The notes under the pieces were generated by a model. The model made no database searches and was not told the DNA's origin. It worked only from the letters and a program-made list of their open reading frames with translations. The position numbers and the translations under genes are program-made. Of a DNA stretch of 64,000 nt, positions 43,078-51,445 are shown piece by piece (the stretch's first letter is position 1; every line of letters begins with the position of its first letter). Source of the DNA: an uncultured Bacilli bacterium (GTDB lineage Bacteria > Bacillota_I > Bacilli_A > RF39 > UBA660); the NCBI GenBank assembly GCA_934190785.1, contig CAKPTA010000002.1, positions 172,570-236,569 of the forward strand, written 5' to 3'.

Positions 43078-43153
43078 CATTTCATTTAAAGATCTTATTT
43101 TAAAATACTTAATCGAAGAAATATCAAAAGAAGAAGGAGTGCAATCAAAATGA
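43055..43153 (+). CDS. Possible 32-residue protein before the recombinase
   Basis: MKGAYLNNISFKDLILKYLI and then EEISKEEGVQSK-stop, amphipathic and helical. ATG 43055 has GGTGG upstream; a TTG at 43070 has AAGGAG. Short helical frames of this kind are seen before serine recombinases in clostridial elements (recollection, not checked). Confidence 0.4.
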   Translation: MKGAYLNNISFKDLILKYLIEEISKEEGVQSK

Positions 43154-43228
43154 TTTGCACTTTCTTAACTTTGATGTTATCATGGACACGTCTTAATACC
43201 CAATTAAGTAAGATAAAAGGAGGAATAA

Positions 43229-44899
43229 ATGTATAATACTTACTTAACTGGTATAGATTTTAATGTTGGAATCTATATAAGGCTATCCCAAGAAGATAAA
43301 GATAAAAAATATGAATCTGATAGTGAAAGTGTAATTAATCAAAAAGAATTATTAAGAGGTTATGTTAAAAATAATAATTTTAATTTAGTTAAAGAATATG
43401 TTGATGATGGATATTCAGGAACTGATTTTGAAAGACCTGGATTTCAAAGTATGCTGGAAGATATAAATAATAAAAAAATAAATTGTGTAATAGTTAAAGA
43501 TTTATCAAGATTAGGTAGAGATCATGTTATGACTGGTTACTATATTGAAACATTTTTTCCAGAAAATAATATAAGATTTATATCTATATTAGAATCATAT
43601 GATAGTTTTAAAAATCAGGCAAGTAATGATTCATCAACATTTATAATTGCTTGCAATGATTATTATAGTAAACAAAATTCTATTAAAATTAGAAATGTCT
43701 TAAATGAGAAAAGAAAAAATGGTAAATTTGTAGGTAGTCTTCCATGCTATGGATATATGAGAGATCCAGAAGATAAAGGACATTTAATACCTAATCCAGA
43801 AACAGCACCAATTGTTAAAAAGATATTTAAATGGAGAGCTGATGGTATTGGACCCACAGAAATAGCTAATAGACTTAACAAAGCTCATGTAGTTACTCCT
43901 AGTGGTTATAAAAAAACTAATTATTCATCAAGATTAATTGATAGAGATAATTGGAATATTTCCACAGTAAAAAAAATATTGATTAATAGAGTTTATACTG
44001 GTGATTTAGTTCAACATACTCAAACAAAAGTAAGTTACAAATCTAAAAAGAAAATAGCAGTTGATGAAAAGTTTTGGATAGTAGTTAATAATACTCATGA
44101 AGCATTAGTTGATAAAGATACTTTTGAATATGTTAATAATTTAAGAAAAAGAAATACTAGAAATTATGAAGTAAAAACAGGTAGAGAAAAAAGATTACTG
44201 GAAGGAAAGCTATTTTGCAAAGAATGTTCTAATAGATTAACTGTATTATATAGAAGAAATTTAGATTATTGGTCAGTTAATTGTAATAGGTATTCTAGAG
44301 ATCCAGTTAGAGGTAGATGTTATTCACATTTTTATCCATATAACTATTTAGAAGAACAAATATTAGAACAAATTAATAACTCAGTTTCTAAATTAATAAA
44401 AGAATTAGATTTAAAAGAACTTAATAATGAAGTCGTTAAAAGCGTTAACAAAGAAACTAGTAATATTGATAAAACTATTAAAAATTTAGAAGTTGAAAAA
44501 GAAAAGATAACTAAAAGAATTAATACTTTATATGATGATAGATGTGATGGGGTAATATCTGCAGAAGTTTATAAAGAACTTGCTAAAGAATCGGAAACTA
44601 AATTAAAAGAAATTAATGATTTGATTGATAATGAAAATATTAAAAAGTATAAAATAAAAAATAAAGTAAATGTTTTACCTGATTATACTAAAAAAATAAA
44701 GAAACTATTGGATTTAAACAAACCAAAAAAAGAATTAATAGATACATTAGTAGATAAAATAGTTATAGATAAAGATAGAAATATTAATATATATTTCAAA
44801 TATGATATTGTACCAGTAGTTTCATTTAAATACGAAAATAGAAATCTAACTCGTAATCCATATGGTAGAAAAGGTAAAAATCAATATAGTAAAGATTAA
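43229..44899 (+). CDS. Large serine recombinase (integrase of the element)
   Basis: 556 residues. Catalytic resolvase domain (about 10-155) with YIRLSQED (catalytic S20), GYSGTDFERPGF and KDLSRLGRD; recombinase domain (about 170-300); zinc ribbon with C330 and C333 (CKEC) and a later Cys pair; then a coiled coil (about 400-480). It integrates or excises DNA at short core sites without host factors and is the obvious enzyme for the attL/attR pair. AAAGGAGG ribosome site; a terminator follows. Confidence 0.95.
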   Translation: MYNTYLTGIDFNVGIYIRLSQEDKDKKYESDSESVINQKELLRGYVKNNNFNLVKEYVDDGYSGTDFERPGFQSMLEDINNKKINCVIVKDLSRLGRDHVMTGYYIETFFPENNIRFISILESYDSFKNQASNDSSTFIIACNDYYSKQNSIKIRNVLNEKRKNGKFVGSLPCYGYMRDPEDKGHLIPNPETAPIVKKIFKWRADGIGPTEIANRLNKAHVVTPSGYKKTNYSSRLIDRDNWNISTVKKILINRVYTGDLVQHTQTKVSYKSKKKIAVDEKFWIVVNNTHEALVDKDTFEYVNNLRKRNTRNYEVKTGREKRLLEGKLFCKECSNRLTVLYRRNLDYWSVNCNRYSRDPVRGRCYSHFYPYNYLEEQILEQINNSVSKLIKELDLKELNNEVVKSVNKETSNIDKTIKNLEVEKEKITKRINTLYDDRCDGVISAEVYKELAKESETKLKEINDLIDNENIKKYKIKNKVNVLPDYTKKIKKLLDLNKPKKELIDTLVDKIVIDKDRNINIYFKYDIVPVVSFKYENRNLTRNPYGRKGKNQYSKD

Positions 44900-44903
44900 T
44901 ATT

Positions 44904-44942
44904 TAAGCCCTAACTAGTTTATCTAGCTAGGGCTTATTTTTT
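44904..44942 (+). terminator. Terminator after the recombinase
   Basis: AAGCCCTA with CTAG pairs to CTAG with TAGGGCTT around a short loop, followed by six T. Confidence 0.88.
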
Positions 44943-44970
44943 GTTTATATAAGAATAATGTGCTAATTAG

Positions 44971-45000
44971 TTTACATTTAATCAATATAAGTGATACAAT
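44971..45000 (+). promoter_or_regulatory. Promoter of the right-end membrane protein
   Basis: TTTACA (44971-44976), 18-base spacer, TACAAT (44995-45000), 27 bases before the ATG. Confidence 0.6.
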
Positions 45001-45026
45001 ATTACTTAATTTTAGAGGTGATTAAA

Positions 45027-45854
45027 ATGAAACTTTATTCTAACATAATTGTTATAATACTATTTGTTTTGACTATATTTTTTATGTTCAAAAAGGTTGT
45101 TATTCCAATAATAAGGGATATAAAAAATTATAAGAAATTAGATGAACATGAAAAACAAAAAATGAAAGCATTGTCTATTATTTTTTATGCACCTGCAATT
45201 TTAGTGTTTTTAGATTATTTTAATATTTTTTCTATAATTTTTCCTAAATATTCAAATTTATCTAAAGAATATGATTGGCTATCATTTATAGGAACATATT
45301 CAGGAGCTATAGTTAGTGCAATATTATTAATCTTTATAACTGAAAAGGATCGCGATGAGAATACTGCTATTCTTAGAACTTCTCAAAGACCATATTTAGA
45401 TATAACATATATGAAAATAAGTGATGATTATTTTAAAGATAATAATGGTAAGGTAACTGTTTTTGAACATGGTACTGCAATTGACAAAAAATTAAAGAAA
45501 AAGGAATACTTAACATTATGTATAAAAAATACTGGTGCAAGTGTTGCTATAATTGATACAAATAAAGCAAAAATAGTATTGCAATATAAAAAGGGAGATA
45601 ATATTGAGAAACAAGAGCTTACATTGAATTTTTCGATAACACGCTTATCTATTAGAAGTGGTGAAGAAATATATATTAAATTTATTAAAGATGAGCTATA
45701 TAAAAATGGTAAGTTATTAGTAGATAGTAAAATAATTGGTAGTTTAATATATTATAAAGATTTGTTTAATAAAAATTATTATGATGAATGTGAATTAAAA
45801 AAAGTTTTAGAAGTTTTGCATGATAATGAAGAACTAAGTAATAATGGAGAATGA
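45027..45854 (+). CDS. Three-helix membrane protein of unknown function, right-end cargo
   Basis: 275 residues: three transmembrane helices in the first 110 residues (IIVIILFVLTIFFMF; ALSIIFYAPAILVFLDYF; GTYSGAIVSAILLIFI), then a soluble beta-rich domain from about 125. The GTYSGAIVSAI-type helix next to a RxSQRPYLDI segment recurs in uncharacterised membrane proteins of genomic islands, but I cannot name the family. ATG 45027 follows AGAGGTG. Its TGA overlaps the ATG of the amidase remnant. Confidence 0.75.
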   Translation: MKLYSNIIVIILFVLTIFFMFKKVVIPIIRDIKNYKKLDEHEKQKMKALSIIFYAPAILVFLDYFNIFSIIFPKYSNLSKEYDWLSFIGTYSGAIVSAILLIFITEKDRDENTAILRTSQRPYLDITYMKISDDYFKDNNGKVTVFEHGTAIDKKLKKKEYLTLCIKNTGASVAIIDTNKAKIVLQYKKGDNIEKQELTLNFSITRLSIRSGEEIYIKFIKDELYKNGKLLVDSKIIGSLIYYKDLFNKNYYDECELKKVLEVLHDNEELSNNGE

Positions 45855-46789
45855 ACTTATCAGGTGCCGATGGTGCTGAAGTAATCTATGCCCTTAGAAA
45901 TAATAACAAGCTTGCTAATGCTGTATTAGAATCATTAGGAAAAGCAGGACAAAATATGCGTAAGGCATATCAAAGAAGATTACCAAGTGATACTTCTAAA
46001 GATTACTATTTTATTCACAGAAATACTGGTCAAACACAACCAATTATAGTTGAATATGGATTTCTTGACAGTAGTGGTGATGATGTTAATCAATTAAAAA
46101 ATAATTGGGAAGAGTTAGCAAATGCAGTTGTGGATGCTGTAGCTGATTACATTGGTGTTTCAACAACTACTGACGAATCTGTCTATACAGTAAAGAGTGG
46201 AGATAGTTTATGGAACATTGCTAAAAGGTATGGGGTAACAGTTAATGAATTAAAAAGTGCTAACAACTTAACATCTAATACATTATCTATTGGTCAAAAA
46301 TTGAAAATTCCTAAGGCTGGAACAGATGAAGTAGAAACATCTACATACACGGTAAAAGCAGGTGACAGTTTATATGCTATAGCACGAAAATATAATACAA
46401 CAGTTGATGCTTTAAAAAGTTTAAATAATTTGACGACAAATACTTTACAGATTGGTCAAAAGTTAAAAATACCTATGACTGATAGTGAGGACTCTATAAC
46501 AAATTATATAACGTATACTGTAAAAAAAGGTGATAACTTATATAGAATTGCTAGATCATATGGAACTACACAGCAAGAAATAATGAATTTAAATAATTTG
46601 AGTAGTAACTTATTAAGTATTGGTCAAACGCTTAGAATACCGACAAATGGTCAAGTAACTTATACAGTAAAGGCAGGAGATAATTTATATTCGATCGCTA
46701 GAGCATACGGAACTACAGTAGATAGTCTTATTAGAAAAAATAATCTAAAGAGTACAACATTAAAAATAGGTCAAATTCTTACAATATAA
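45851..46789 (+). pseudogene. C-terminal part of the split amidase, with four LysM domains
   Basis: 312 codons. After four element-encoded residues (MNLS) it continues the Amidase_3 fold (GADGAEVIYALRNN) with the catalytic Glu E68 in IIVEYGFLDS, then four LysM peptidoglycan-binding repeats (each YTVKxGDxLxxIAxxYG ... LxIGQxLxIP). The zinc ligands are 19 kb away. The ATG is supplied by the element and overlaps the preceding stop as ATGA, so a LysM-only product could be made by coupled translation. There is no signal peptide. Confidence 0.9.
45861..45864 (+). other. attR core region
   Basis: CAGG immediately before TGCCGATGGTGC, where amidase sequence (GADGAEVIYALRN) resumes. Pairs with CAGG or AGG at the left end. 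Confidence 0.6.
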
Positions 46790-46810
46790 AAGACCACTTT
46801 TGTGGTCTTT
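46789..46810. terminator. Bidirectional terminator between amidase and SleB-like gene
   Basis: AAAGACCAC/GTGGTCTTT with loop TTTT, serving the two converging genes. Confidence 0.88.
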
Positions 46811-47234
46811 AGTGTATTTGTTTGCATACTCCAATATTAGGATTATAAAAGCAATGTGATTTATATCTTCCAGCTAGAGATTGGTCGTACCATGTTGGTT
46901 TACAGTTTTCGCCACTTTTAGGGGCATAAAACCATAATGCGTTGGTTGCTGGAAAATAGTATTCTCCTTTTAAGATTCTATCAGCAAGATTTAATTCCTG
47001 TGTTGTAGGATTACTGAAGAAAAGAGGACTTTCTGTTCCTGAAAATTGATTTTTTTGATAAATTACATCACTAATTGTTGTGACATTTTTAAATGTTAAG
47101 CAGTCGGCAAGTCCTCTATTTACAACAACATTACCAACCATAAGCATTCCTAAGTTTCCTTCTCCTACAGCTTCTGAACGCATAATCCGAGCAAGCAGTT
47201 CTCTTTCTTTTGTATTATATTTTATAATAGCCAT
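46809..47234 (-). CDS. Cell-wall hydrolase, SleB/CwlJ family
   Basis: 141 residues: LLARIMRSEAVGEGNLGMLMVGNVVVNR-type core (Hydrolase_2) with the catalytic Glu in SEAVGEG, and ALWFYAP near the end. Such lytic enzymes degrade spore cortex during germination, though vegetative relatives exist. No signal peptide is seen. ATG 47234 follows GGGTGA on the minus strand; a TTG 12 bases earlier is less likely. Confidence 0.82.
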   Translation of the reverse strand: MAIIKYNTKERELLARIMRSEAVGEGNLGMLMVGNVVVNRGLADCLTFKNVTTISDVIYQKNQFSGTESPLFFSNPTTQELNLADRILKGEYYFPATNALWFYAPKSGENCKPTWYDQSLAGRYKSHCFYNPNIGVCKQIH

Positions 47235-47311
47235 AAAATCACCCAATATAGTATATGTTTTAAAATTTAAATATTGTCTTTTGAAAAATTATATGTTATA
47301 ATTATCGACAT

Positions 47312-47385
47312 AGGGGTGTAATTCAATGGTAGAATGACGGTCTCCAAAACCGTTCATGTGGGTTCAACTCCTGCCACCCCTGCCA
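47312..47385 (+). tRNA. tRNA-Trp (CCA)
   Basis: Acceptor stem AGGGGTG (47312-47318) with CACCCCT (47375-47381), discriminator G and encoded CCA (47383-47385). Anticodon stem ACGGT/ACCGT encloses loop CTCCAAA with anticodon CCA at 47344-47346. The T-loop GTTCAAC is present. 74 bases including CCA. Confidence 0.96.
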
Positions 47386-47520
47386 TTTATTGTTTTATTT
47401 ATTAGATTTATAGTTTTTATTTCTGCGTTGTATACGTGGATTTTTTTGTACCTAATTTTGATGACAAATATATATTTTTATGTTATGATATTGTACATAT
47501 TTATACTTAGGTGGGATATT

Positions 47521-48828
47521 ATGGATGAGAAAAGTTATTTAAATAAAATAAAACATGCTATTTATGATGATATTAATTCAAATCGAATAAGAAAATATGA
47601 AAAAGATTTACTTTTAAAAGTGCAATTTGAAGCTGATAATAAAAATAATGTTTCTTTGTTATTAGGAAGACTTTATTTTGAACAAGATGATTATAAAAAT
47701 TCACTTAAATATTTTTCTTTGGCTAGGTATAAAAATCCTTTAGTTAAGTATTCATATTTAGGATTATATAAATGCTACGTCATGATGGATGATTATATAA
47801 GTGCCTTAGAAGCTATAAATACATATATTGGAAATAATTCTAAAATTAATTGTGATATAATTTTATCTATGCTTGATAAACTTACATTTAATAAAGGTAA
47901 TATTACGATAAATAAAGAAAGATATATGCGTGAACAATTTTCAGGAGAGCTTAAATTAAAATACTCTGAATTTATAGATAGTTACGAAACACGCAATTAT
48001 AGTAAGGCTTTATGTTTATTAAAAGAGTGTTCTTCTTTAGTAAAAGAAAAAAACATTTGTTTAGAATTTAAAACGTTATCTCATTTGCTTGAAAAAATCA
48101 AAGAAAAAGATGATGTACTAGCAAAATCTAATTTAAATAATTTGTATCATAGTTTAGAACTTGCCATTAATCATAAAGATTATGATGCTGTTTTAAATTA
48201 TCTTACAACTATTTTAAATTGTAAGATAAAAAATTATAATCTTATTTATTATTCTTTATATACTTTAATAAAGAATGGATACTATAATGAATGCACAAGT
48301 TTAATTGAAAAAATTAATTTTAATAAAAGAGATAGTGACATTGAAAAGTTCTTTAAAAATACGATTAATAATGAAAAGAAATTGAATGATTTAAACAAGG
48401 ATTCTATGGAAGTTTATAATAAAGCTATATATATTGGTCATAATTATTATGTTAGTGGTGATTTATTTGATGCTTATGATGTATATATGTGGGGTTATTA
48501 TGTAACAAAAATGCCAGTTTTTATTTATTATATGGCTAAGATGTTATATAAAAATAGAAATTATGAGGAAGCAAAAGAATATTTTATGGAATATATATTA
48601 GTTGGTTCAGAAAAATTGTCAAAGGCATATTTATATTTAACTTGTTTAAATTCTAAAAATAAAAATGGAATAAAATATGCATCTTTAATGAATAAATTAT
48701 CATTTGTTTGTCATAATGATTTTATTGTTGACTACATATATGATAGAAAAGAAAGTGGAATAGATATTCATAAAATGAAGGTTCAAAAAAGATTAAGAAA
48801 TTCTTTTAAAGAGGATGATTTTAAGTAA
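47521..48828 (+). CDS. TPR-repeat protein of unknown function
   Basis: 435 residues, all helical, with tetratricopeptide-like repeats (LLLGRLYFEQDDYKNSLKYF; a C-terminal MAKMLYKNRNYEEAKEYFM). No signal peptide or membrane helix. Probably a scaffold or regulator through protein contacts. I start at ATG 47521 behind AGGTGGGAT; a longer frame from 47356 runs into the tRNA gene and reads hydrophobic nonsense. Confidence 0.75.
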   Translation: MDEKSYLNKIKHAIYDDINSNRIRKYEKDLLLKVQFEADNKNNVSLLLGRLYFEQDDYKNSLKYFSLARYKNPLVKYSYLGLYKCYVMMDDYISALEAINTYIGNNSKINCDIILSMLDKLTFNKGNITINKERYMREQFSGELKLKYSEFIDSYETRNYSKALCLLKECSSLVKEKNICLEFKTLSHLLEKIKEKDDVLAKSNLNNLYHSLELAINHKDYDAVLNYLTTILNCKIKNYNLIYYSLYTLIKNGYYNECTSLIEKINFNKRDSDIEKFFKNTINNEKKLNDLNKDSMEVYNKAIYIGHNYYVSGDLFDAYDVYMWGYYVTKMPVFIYYMAKMLYKNRNYEEAKEYFMEYILVGSEKLSKAYLYLTCLNSKNKNGIKYASLMNKLSFVCHNDFIVDYIYDRKESGIDIHKMKVQKRLRNSFKEDDFK

Positions 48829-48906
48829 AGATAATTAAATACTTTTAACTTTAATAAAAATAGTGTATAATGTTCGTTATCTGAAGATATGTAAGAGAGG
48901 TAACTT

Positions 48907-49578
48907 ATGATAGAGATTATCAGAAATTATTTTTTACTATTTATAATATATTCTTTTATTGGGTGGATTGTTGAATTAATTAATGTTTTTATTATAGAAC
49001 ATAAAATTGTTGATAGAGGCTTTTTAATTGGACCATATCTTCCAATATATGGGTTTGGGGCTTTGTTTATAATTACCTTTTTATCAAAGTACAAGAGTGA
49101 TTTGATTACTTTGTTTTGTATGAGTACAATAATTTGTGCAACATTGGAGTATATTACTAGTTTTATTATGGAAAAGTTATTTCATGCTAGATGGTGGGAT
49201 TACAGTTCAAATAAATTTAATATTAATGGTAGAATATGTCTTGAAACTGCAAGCTTATTTGGAATAGGTGGATGTATCATCATATATATAATTCAACCTA
49301 TTTTAGATAGTATCATATTATTTTTTAATCCTTTATTCTTAAATATAGCTGCCATTGTTTTAGCAATAATATTCGTTGCTGATTTGCTAGTTTCTTTTAA
49401 GATTATTTATAGTTTTAAAACAATAACAAATGATGTTAGAAAAGATAGTTCAAATGAGATTAATAAAATGGTTAAAAAAGTTTTGTCTTCTAGGTCAATT
49501 TTTACAAAAAGACTTATATTAGCATTTCCTAATGTTCAAGCATTAACAAAAAACTTTACTAAGAAAAGAAAAAAGTAA
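48907..49578 (+). CDS. CmpB-like (putative ABC-transporter type IV) membrane protein
   Basis: 223 residues, five or six transmembrane helices, with FIGWIVELINVFI, GPYLPIYGFGAL and FHARWWDYSSNKFNINGRIC, which match the Pfam ABC_trans_CmpB family. Despite the name, the transport role is not established. Followed by a terminator. Confidence 0.78.
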   Translation: MIEIIRNYFLLFIIYSFIGWIVELINVFIIEHKIVDRGFLIGPYLPIYGFGALFIITFLSKYKSDLITLFCMSTIICATLEYITSFIMEKLFHARWWDYSSNKFNINGRICLETASLFGIGGCIIIYIIQPILDSIILFFNPLFLNIAAIVLAIIFVADLLVSFKIIYSFKTITNDVRKDSSNEINKMVKKVLSSRSIFTKRLILAFPNVQALTKNFTKKRKK

Positions 49579-49581
49579 TTT

Positions 49582-49610
49582 AAGGAGTTTGGAAAACTTC
49601 TTTTTTTTTT
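49582..49610 (+). terminator. Terminator after the CmpB-like gene
   Basis: AAGGAGTTT/AAACTTCTT stem around GGA-type loop, followed by ten T. Confidence 0.85.
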
Positions 49611-49633
49611 ACATATATTTAAGTGGTGGTAAC

Positions 49634-50455
49634 ATGAGTAATTTGGTTCTTTTTTTTAAAGGAATTTTGATTGGATTTGCTAAAGTTATTCCCGGAGTTA
49701 GTGGTAGCTTATTTGCTGTTAGTTTGGGTGTTTATAATAGGGGAATTAAAGTTTTATCAAATCCTATAAAAGCTATAAAGAATGATTTTAATTTTATTTT
49801 TTATCTTTCTTTAGGTGTTGTTTTAGCAATTGGTTTTGGAAGTGGGATAATTGGTTATTTTTTGAAATTATATCCTCTATATACAACACTTTTATTTATA
49901 GGATTTATTATGGGAACATTTCCATCCTTGTTTAAAGAAGTAAACGTTAATTCATACAAAGATTATTTTTTGATTTTTTCAGGTTTCATTATTCTATTAT
50001 TTATAACAAATTTAAATGGGCAAGATAATTTTATTTTTGATGGTACTATCAAAACATATTTTATGGTATTTTTGTTTGGTGTAATTGATGCTGCAACAAT
50101 GATTATTCCAGGCATTAGTGGAACGGCAATTTTTATGTTGATAGGATGTTATAAGTTTGTTTTGAATCTTTTTTCTTCTATTTTAAATGTAAGTGTATTT
50201 TCTATATATTTGCTTCCTTTTATAATATTTTTTCTCGGATTATTATGTGGTTCTATAGGAATTTCTAAAGTAATGTCATTTGTTTTAGATCATTATTATA
50301 AGAAAACATATTTACTTATCATTTCTTTTGCCATTTCATCTATTTTTATGCTTTTTATGTCACTTTATACTAGTATTAATTCTTTAAGTCAAATTTTATT
50401 ATCTTTGATATTTGTTTTTGTTGGTTTTGTTTTTTCATTTATTTTGAATAAGTAA
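49634..50455 (+). CDS. DUF368 (PopT-type) membrane protein, polyprenyl phosphate transporter
   Basis: 273 residues with eight or so transmembrane helices and two repeated motifs, KVIPGVSGSLFAVSLG and MIIPGISGTAIFMLIG. DUF368 proteins include PopT, shown in other bacteria to recycle undecaprenyl phosphate across the membrane for cell-wall synthesis. Start ATG 49634 behind GGTGGT; a longer frame begins inside the upstream terminator. Confidence 0.85.
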   Translation: MSNLVLFFKGILIGFAKVIPGVSGSLFAVSLGVYNRGIKVLSNPIKAIKNDFNFIFYLSLGVVLAIGFGSGIIGYFLKLYPLYTTLLFIGFIMGTFPSLFKEVNVNSYKDYFLIFSGFIILLFITNLNGQDNFIFDGTIKTYFMVFLFGVIDAATMIIPGISGTAIFMLIGCYKFVLNLFSSILNVSVFSIYLLPFIIFFLGLLCGSIGISKVMSFVLDHYYKKTYLLIISFAISSIFMLFMSLYTSINSLSQILLSLIFVFVGFVFSFILNK

Positions 50456-50489
50456 TAAATTATAACATATGTTTTATTGAGGTGAAAAT

Positions 50490-50840
50490 ATGGATAAAAA
50501 ATTACCTAAGGTGTTTGCTAATAAAATAGATAAAAATTTAGAAAATAATGAAAATTATTTTTATTCTGCTAGTAGAAGTAATGATGAAATAAATATTGAC
50601 AAAGATACTAATAAAAATGATAAAAAGTATGATTTTAAAGTTCAAGGAGATAATGTCGCTCAAAAAATTAATAGTATTTTTTCTTCTCCTAAATATGTAT
50701 ACAAGGCAGATGTTGACATTACATTAAAAAGTGGAATTGTAAAAAAAAGAATTATTGGAAAAAATATGACTCATTTAATTACAATTGACAATGAGCTTAT
50801 ACCTATCTCTGATGTTATAGATATTGATTTTAGTTCATAA
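50490..50840 (+). CDS. Hypothetical protein, 116 residues
   Basis: An Asn/Asp/Lys-rich, probably flexible N-terminal half, then a small beta-rich domain (YVYKADVDITLKSGIVKKRI, LIPISDVIDIDF). No membrane segment. Family not recognised. Good GAGGTGAA site. Converges with the coat gene across a shared terminator. Confidence 0.7.
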   Translation: MDKKLPKVFANKIDKNLENNENYFYSASRSNDEINIDKDTNKNDKKYDFKVQGDNVAQKINSIFSSPKYVYKADVDITLKSGIVKKRIIGKNMTHLITIDNELIPISDVIDIDFSS

Positions 50841-50866
50841 AAAAAACGAATTAATCGTTTTTTTTA
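50841..50866. terminator. Shared bidirectional terminator
   Basis: AAAACGA/TCGTTTT arms flanked by A-run and T-run between two converging genes. Confidence 0.75.
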
Positions 50867-51301
50867 GATGCATTCAACGTATGTATCGTTTAAACAGCGA
50901 ATGCAGCATACACAGCTTAGATTCATTGTAAAGAATGCGTTAGTAGCTACGTATGGTATAGTTGCATTTGTTGCTACGTCAGGATTGTCAGCAAGTACTC
51001 TAAATGTTGCACAGTTTCCATCTATTTTTTCGATTCTAAATACATTTGAACAAACAACGTTTTCATCTCCACAAGTTACATTTTCTCTTGTTGTAGGCAT
51101 ACTCCAAGGAGTACCATTTCCAGCTGATGTGTATAACATGATTGGACGTGTATTAAATACGAAATTAGTTGCTGTGTTTCCTAAGAATCCTCTGTCACAT
51201 GTTTCTAGGCAAGCATCACCGCAAACGGCATTTTGTTGAAGGATACATATTACAGTTAGTATTTCTGCAATACATTTGCAATCGTTATTATTGTTGCACA
51301 T
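50864..51301 (-). CDS. CotZ/CotY-like cysteine-rich spore coat protein
   Basis: 145 residues with 15 or so cysteines, starting MCNNNNDCKCIAEILTVICI. The C-terminal pattern VFRIEKIDGNCATFRVL ... MNLSCVCCIRCLND closely follows the CotZ/CotY crust and exosporium proteins of Bacilli (FRVERVHGSCATL ... VDLNCFCAIQCL). It would assemble into a disulfide- or metal-linked outer spore layer. ATG 51301 follows AAGGGGTGG on the minus strand; upstream frame is not used. Confidence 0.8.
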   Translation of the reverse strand: MCNNNNDCKCIAEILTVICILQQNAVCGDACLETCDRGFLGNTATNFVFNTRPIMLYTSAGNGTPWSMPTTRENVTCGDENVVCSNVFRIEKIDGNCATFRVLADNPDVATNATIPYVATNAFFTMNLSCVCCIRCLNDTYVECI

Positions 51302-51445
51302 ATAATCCACCCCTTCTTTTATTTTCACTATAACATATTCTATTTTTATATAATTGTGTGAATAAAACACCTAAAAAATAGGTTTTATTAATTATTTTAA
51401 TGAGAATTGTATTATTATGCGTTATAATATATATGGAGGGATTAT

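Larger units (their letters stand above)
26882..45864 (+). mobile_element. About 19 kb serine-recombinase integrative element with defence cargo
   Basis: Boundaries are set by the interrupted amidase: host sequence ends at about 26881 and resumes at about 45865, with AGG (or CAGG at 26875-26878) shared with 45861-45864. Joining the two ends keeps the amidase frame. Left to right it holds a STAND NTPase, Fic, a type I RM locus with extra genes, a repeat-rich regulatory region, small DNA-binding proteins, a large serine recombinase and a membrane protein. No relaxase, coupling protein or phage structural genes are seen. Imperfect inverted similarity exists near the ends (26886-26896 versus 45829-45839), but at unequal distance from the core. 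Confidence 0.88.

Noticed and set aside
26882..45864. Prophage
   Set aside because: No capsid, portal, terminase, tail or lysis genes are visible.
26882..45864. Conjugative element
   Set aside because: No relaxase, VirB4 or coupling-protein sequence is visible; it may still be mobilised in trans.
47356..47520. Longer N-terminus of the TPR protein
   Set aside because: It starts within tRNA-Trp, adds hydrophobic sequence, and has no ribosome site; ATG 47521 has one.
50868..51239. 123-codon plus-strand frame opposite the coat gene
   Set aside because: Antisense of the cysteine-rich CotZ-like frame, which has a good ribosome site and family match.
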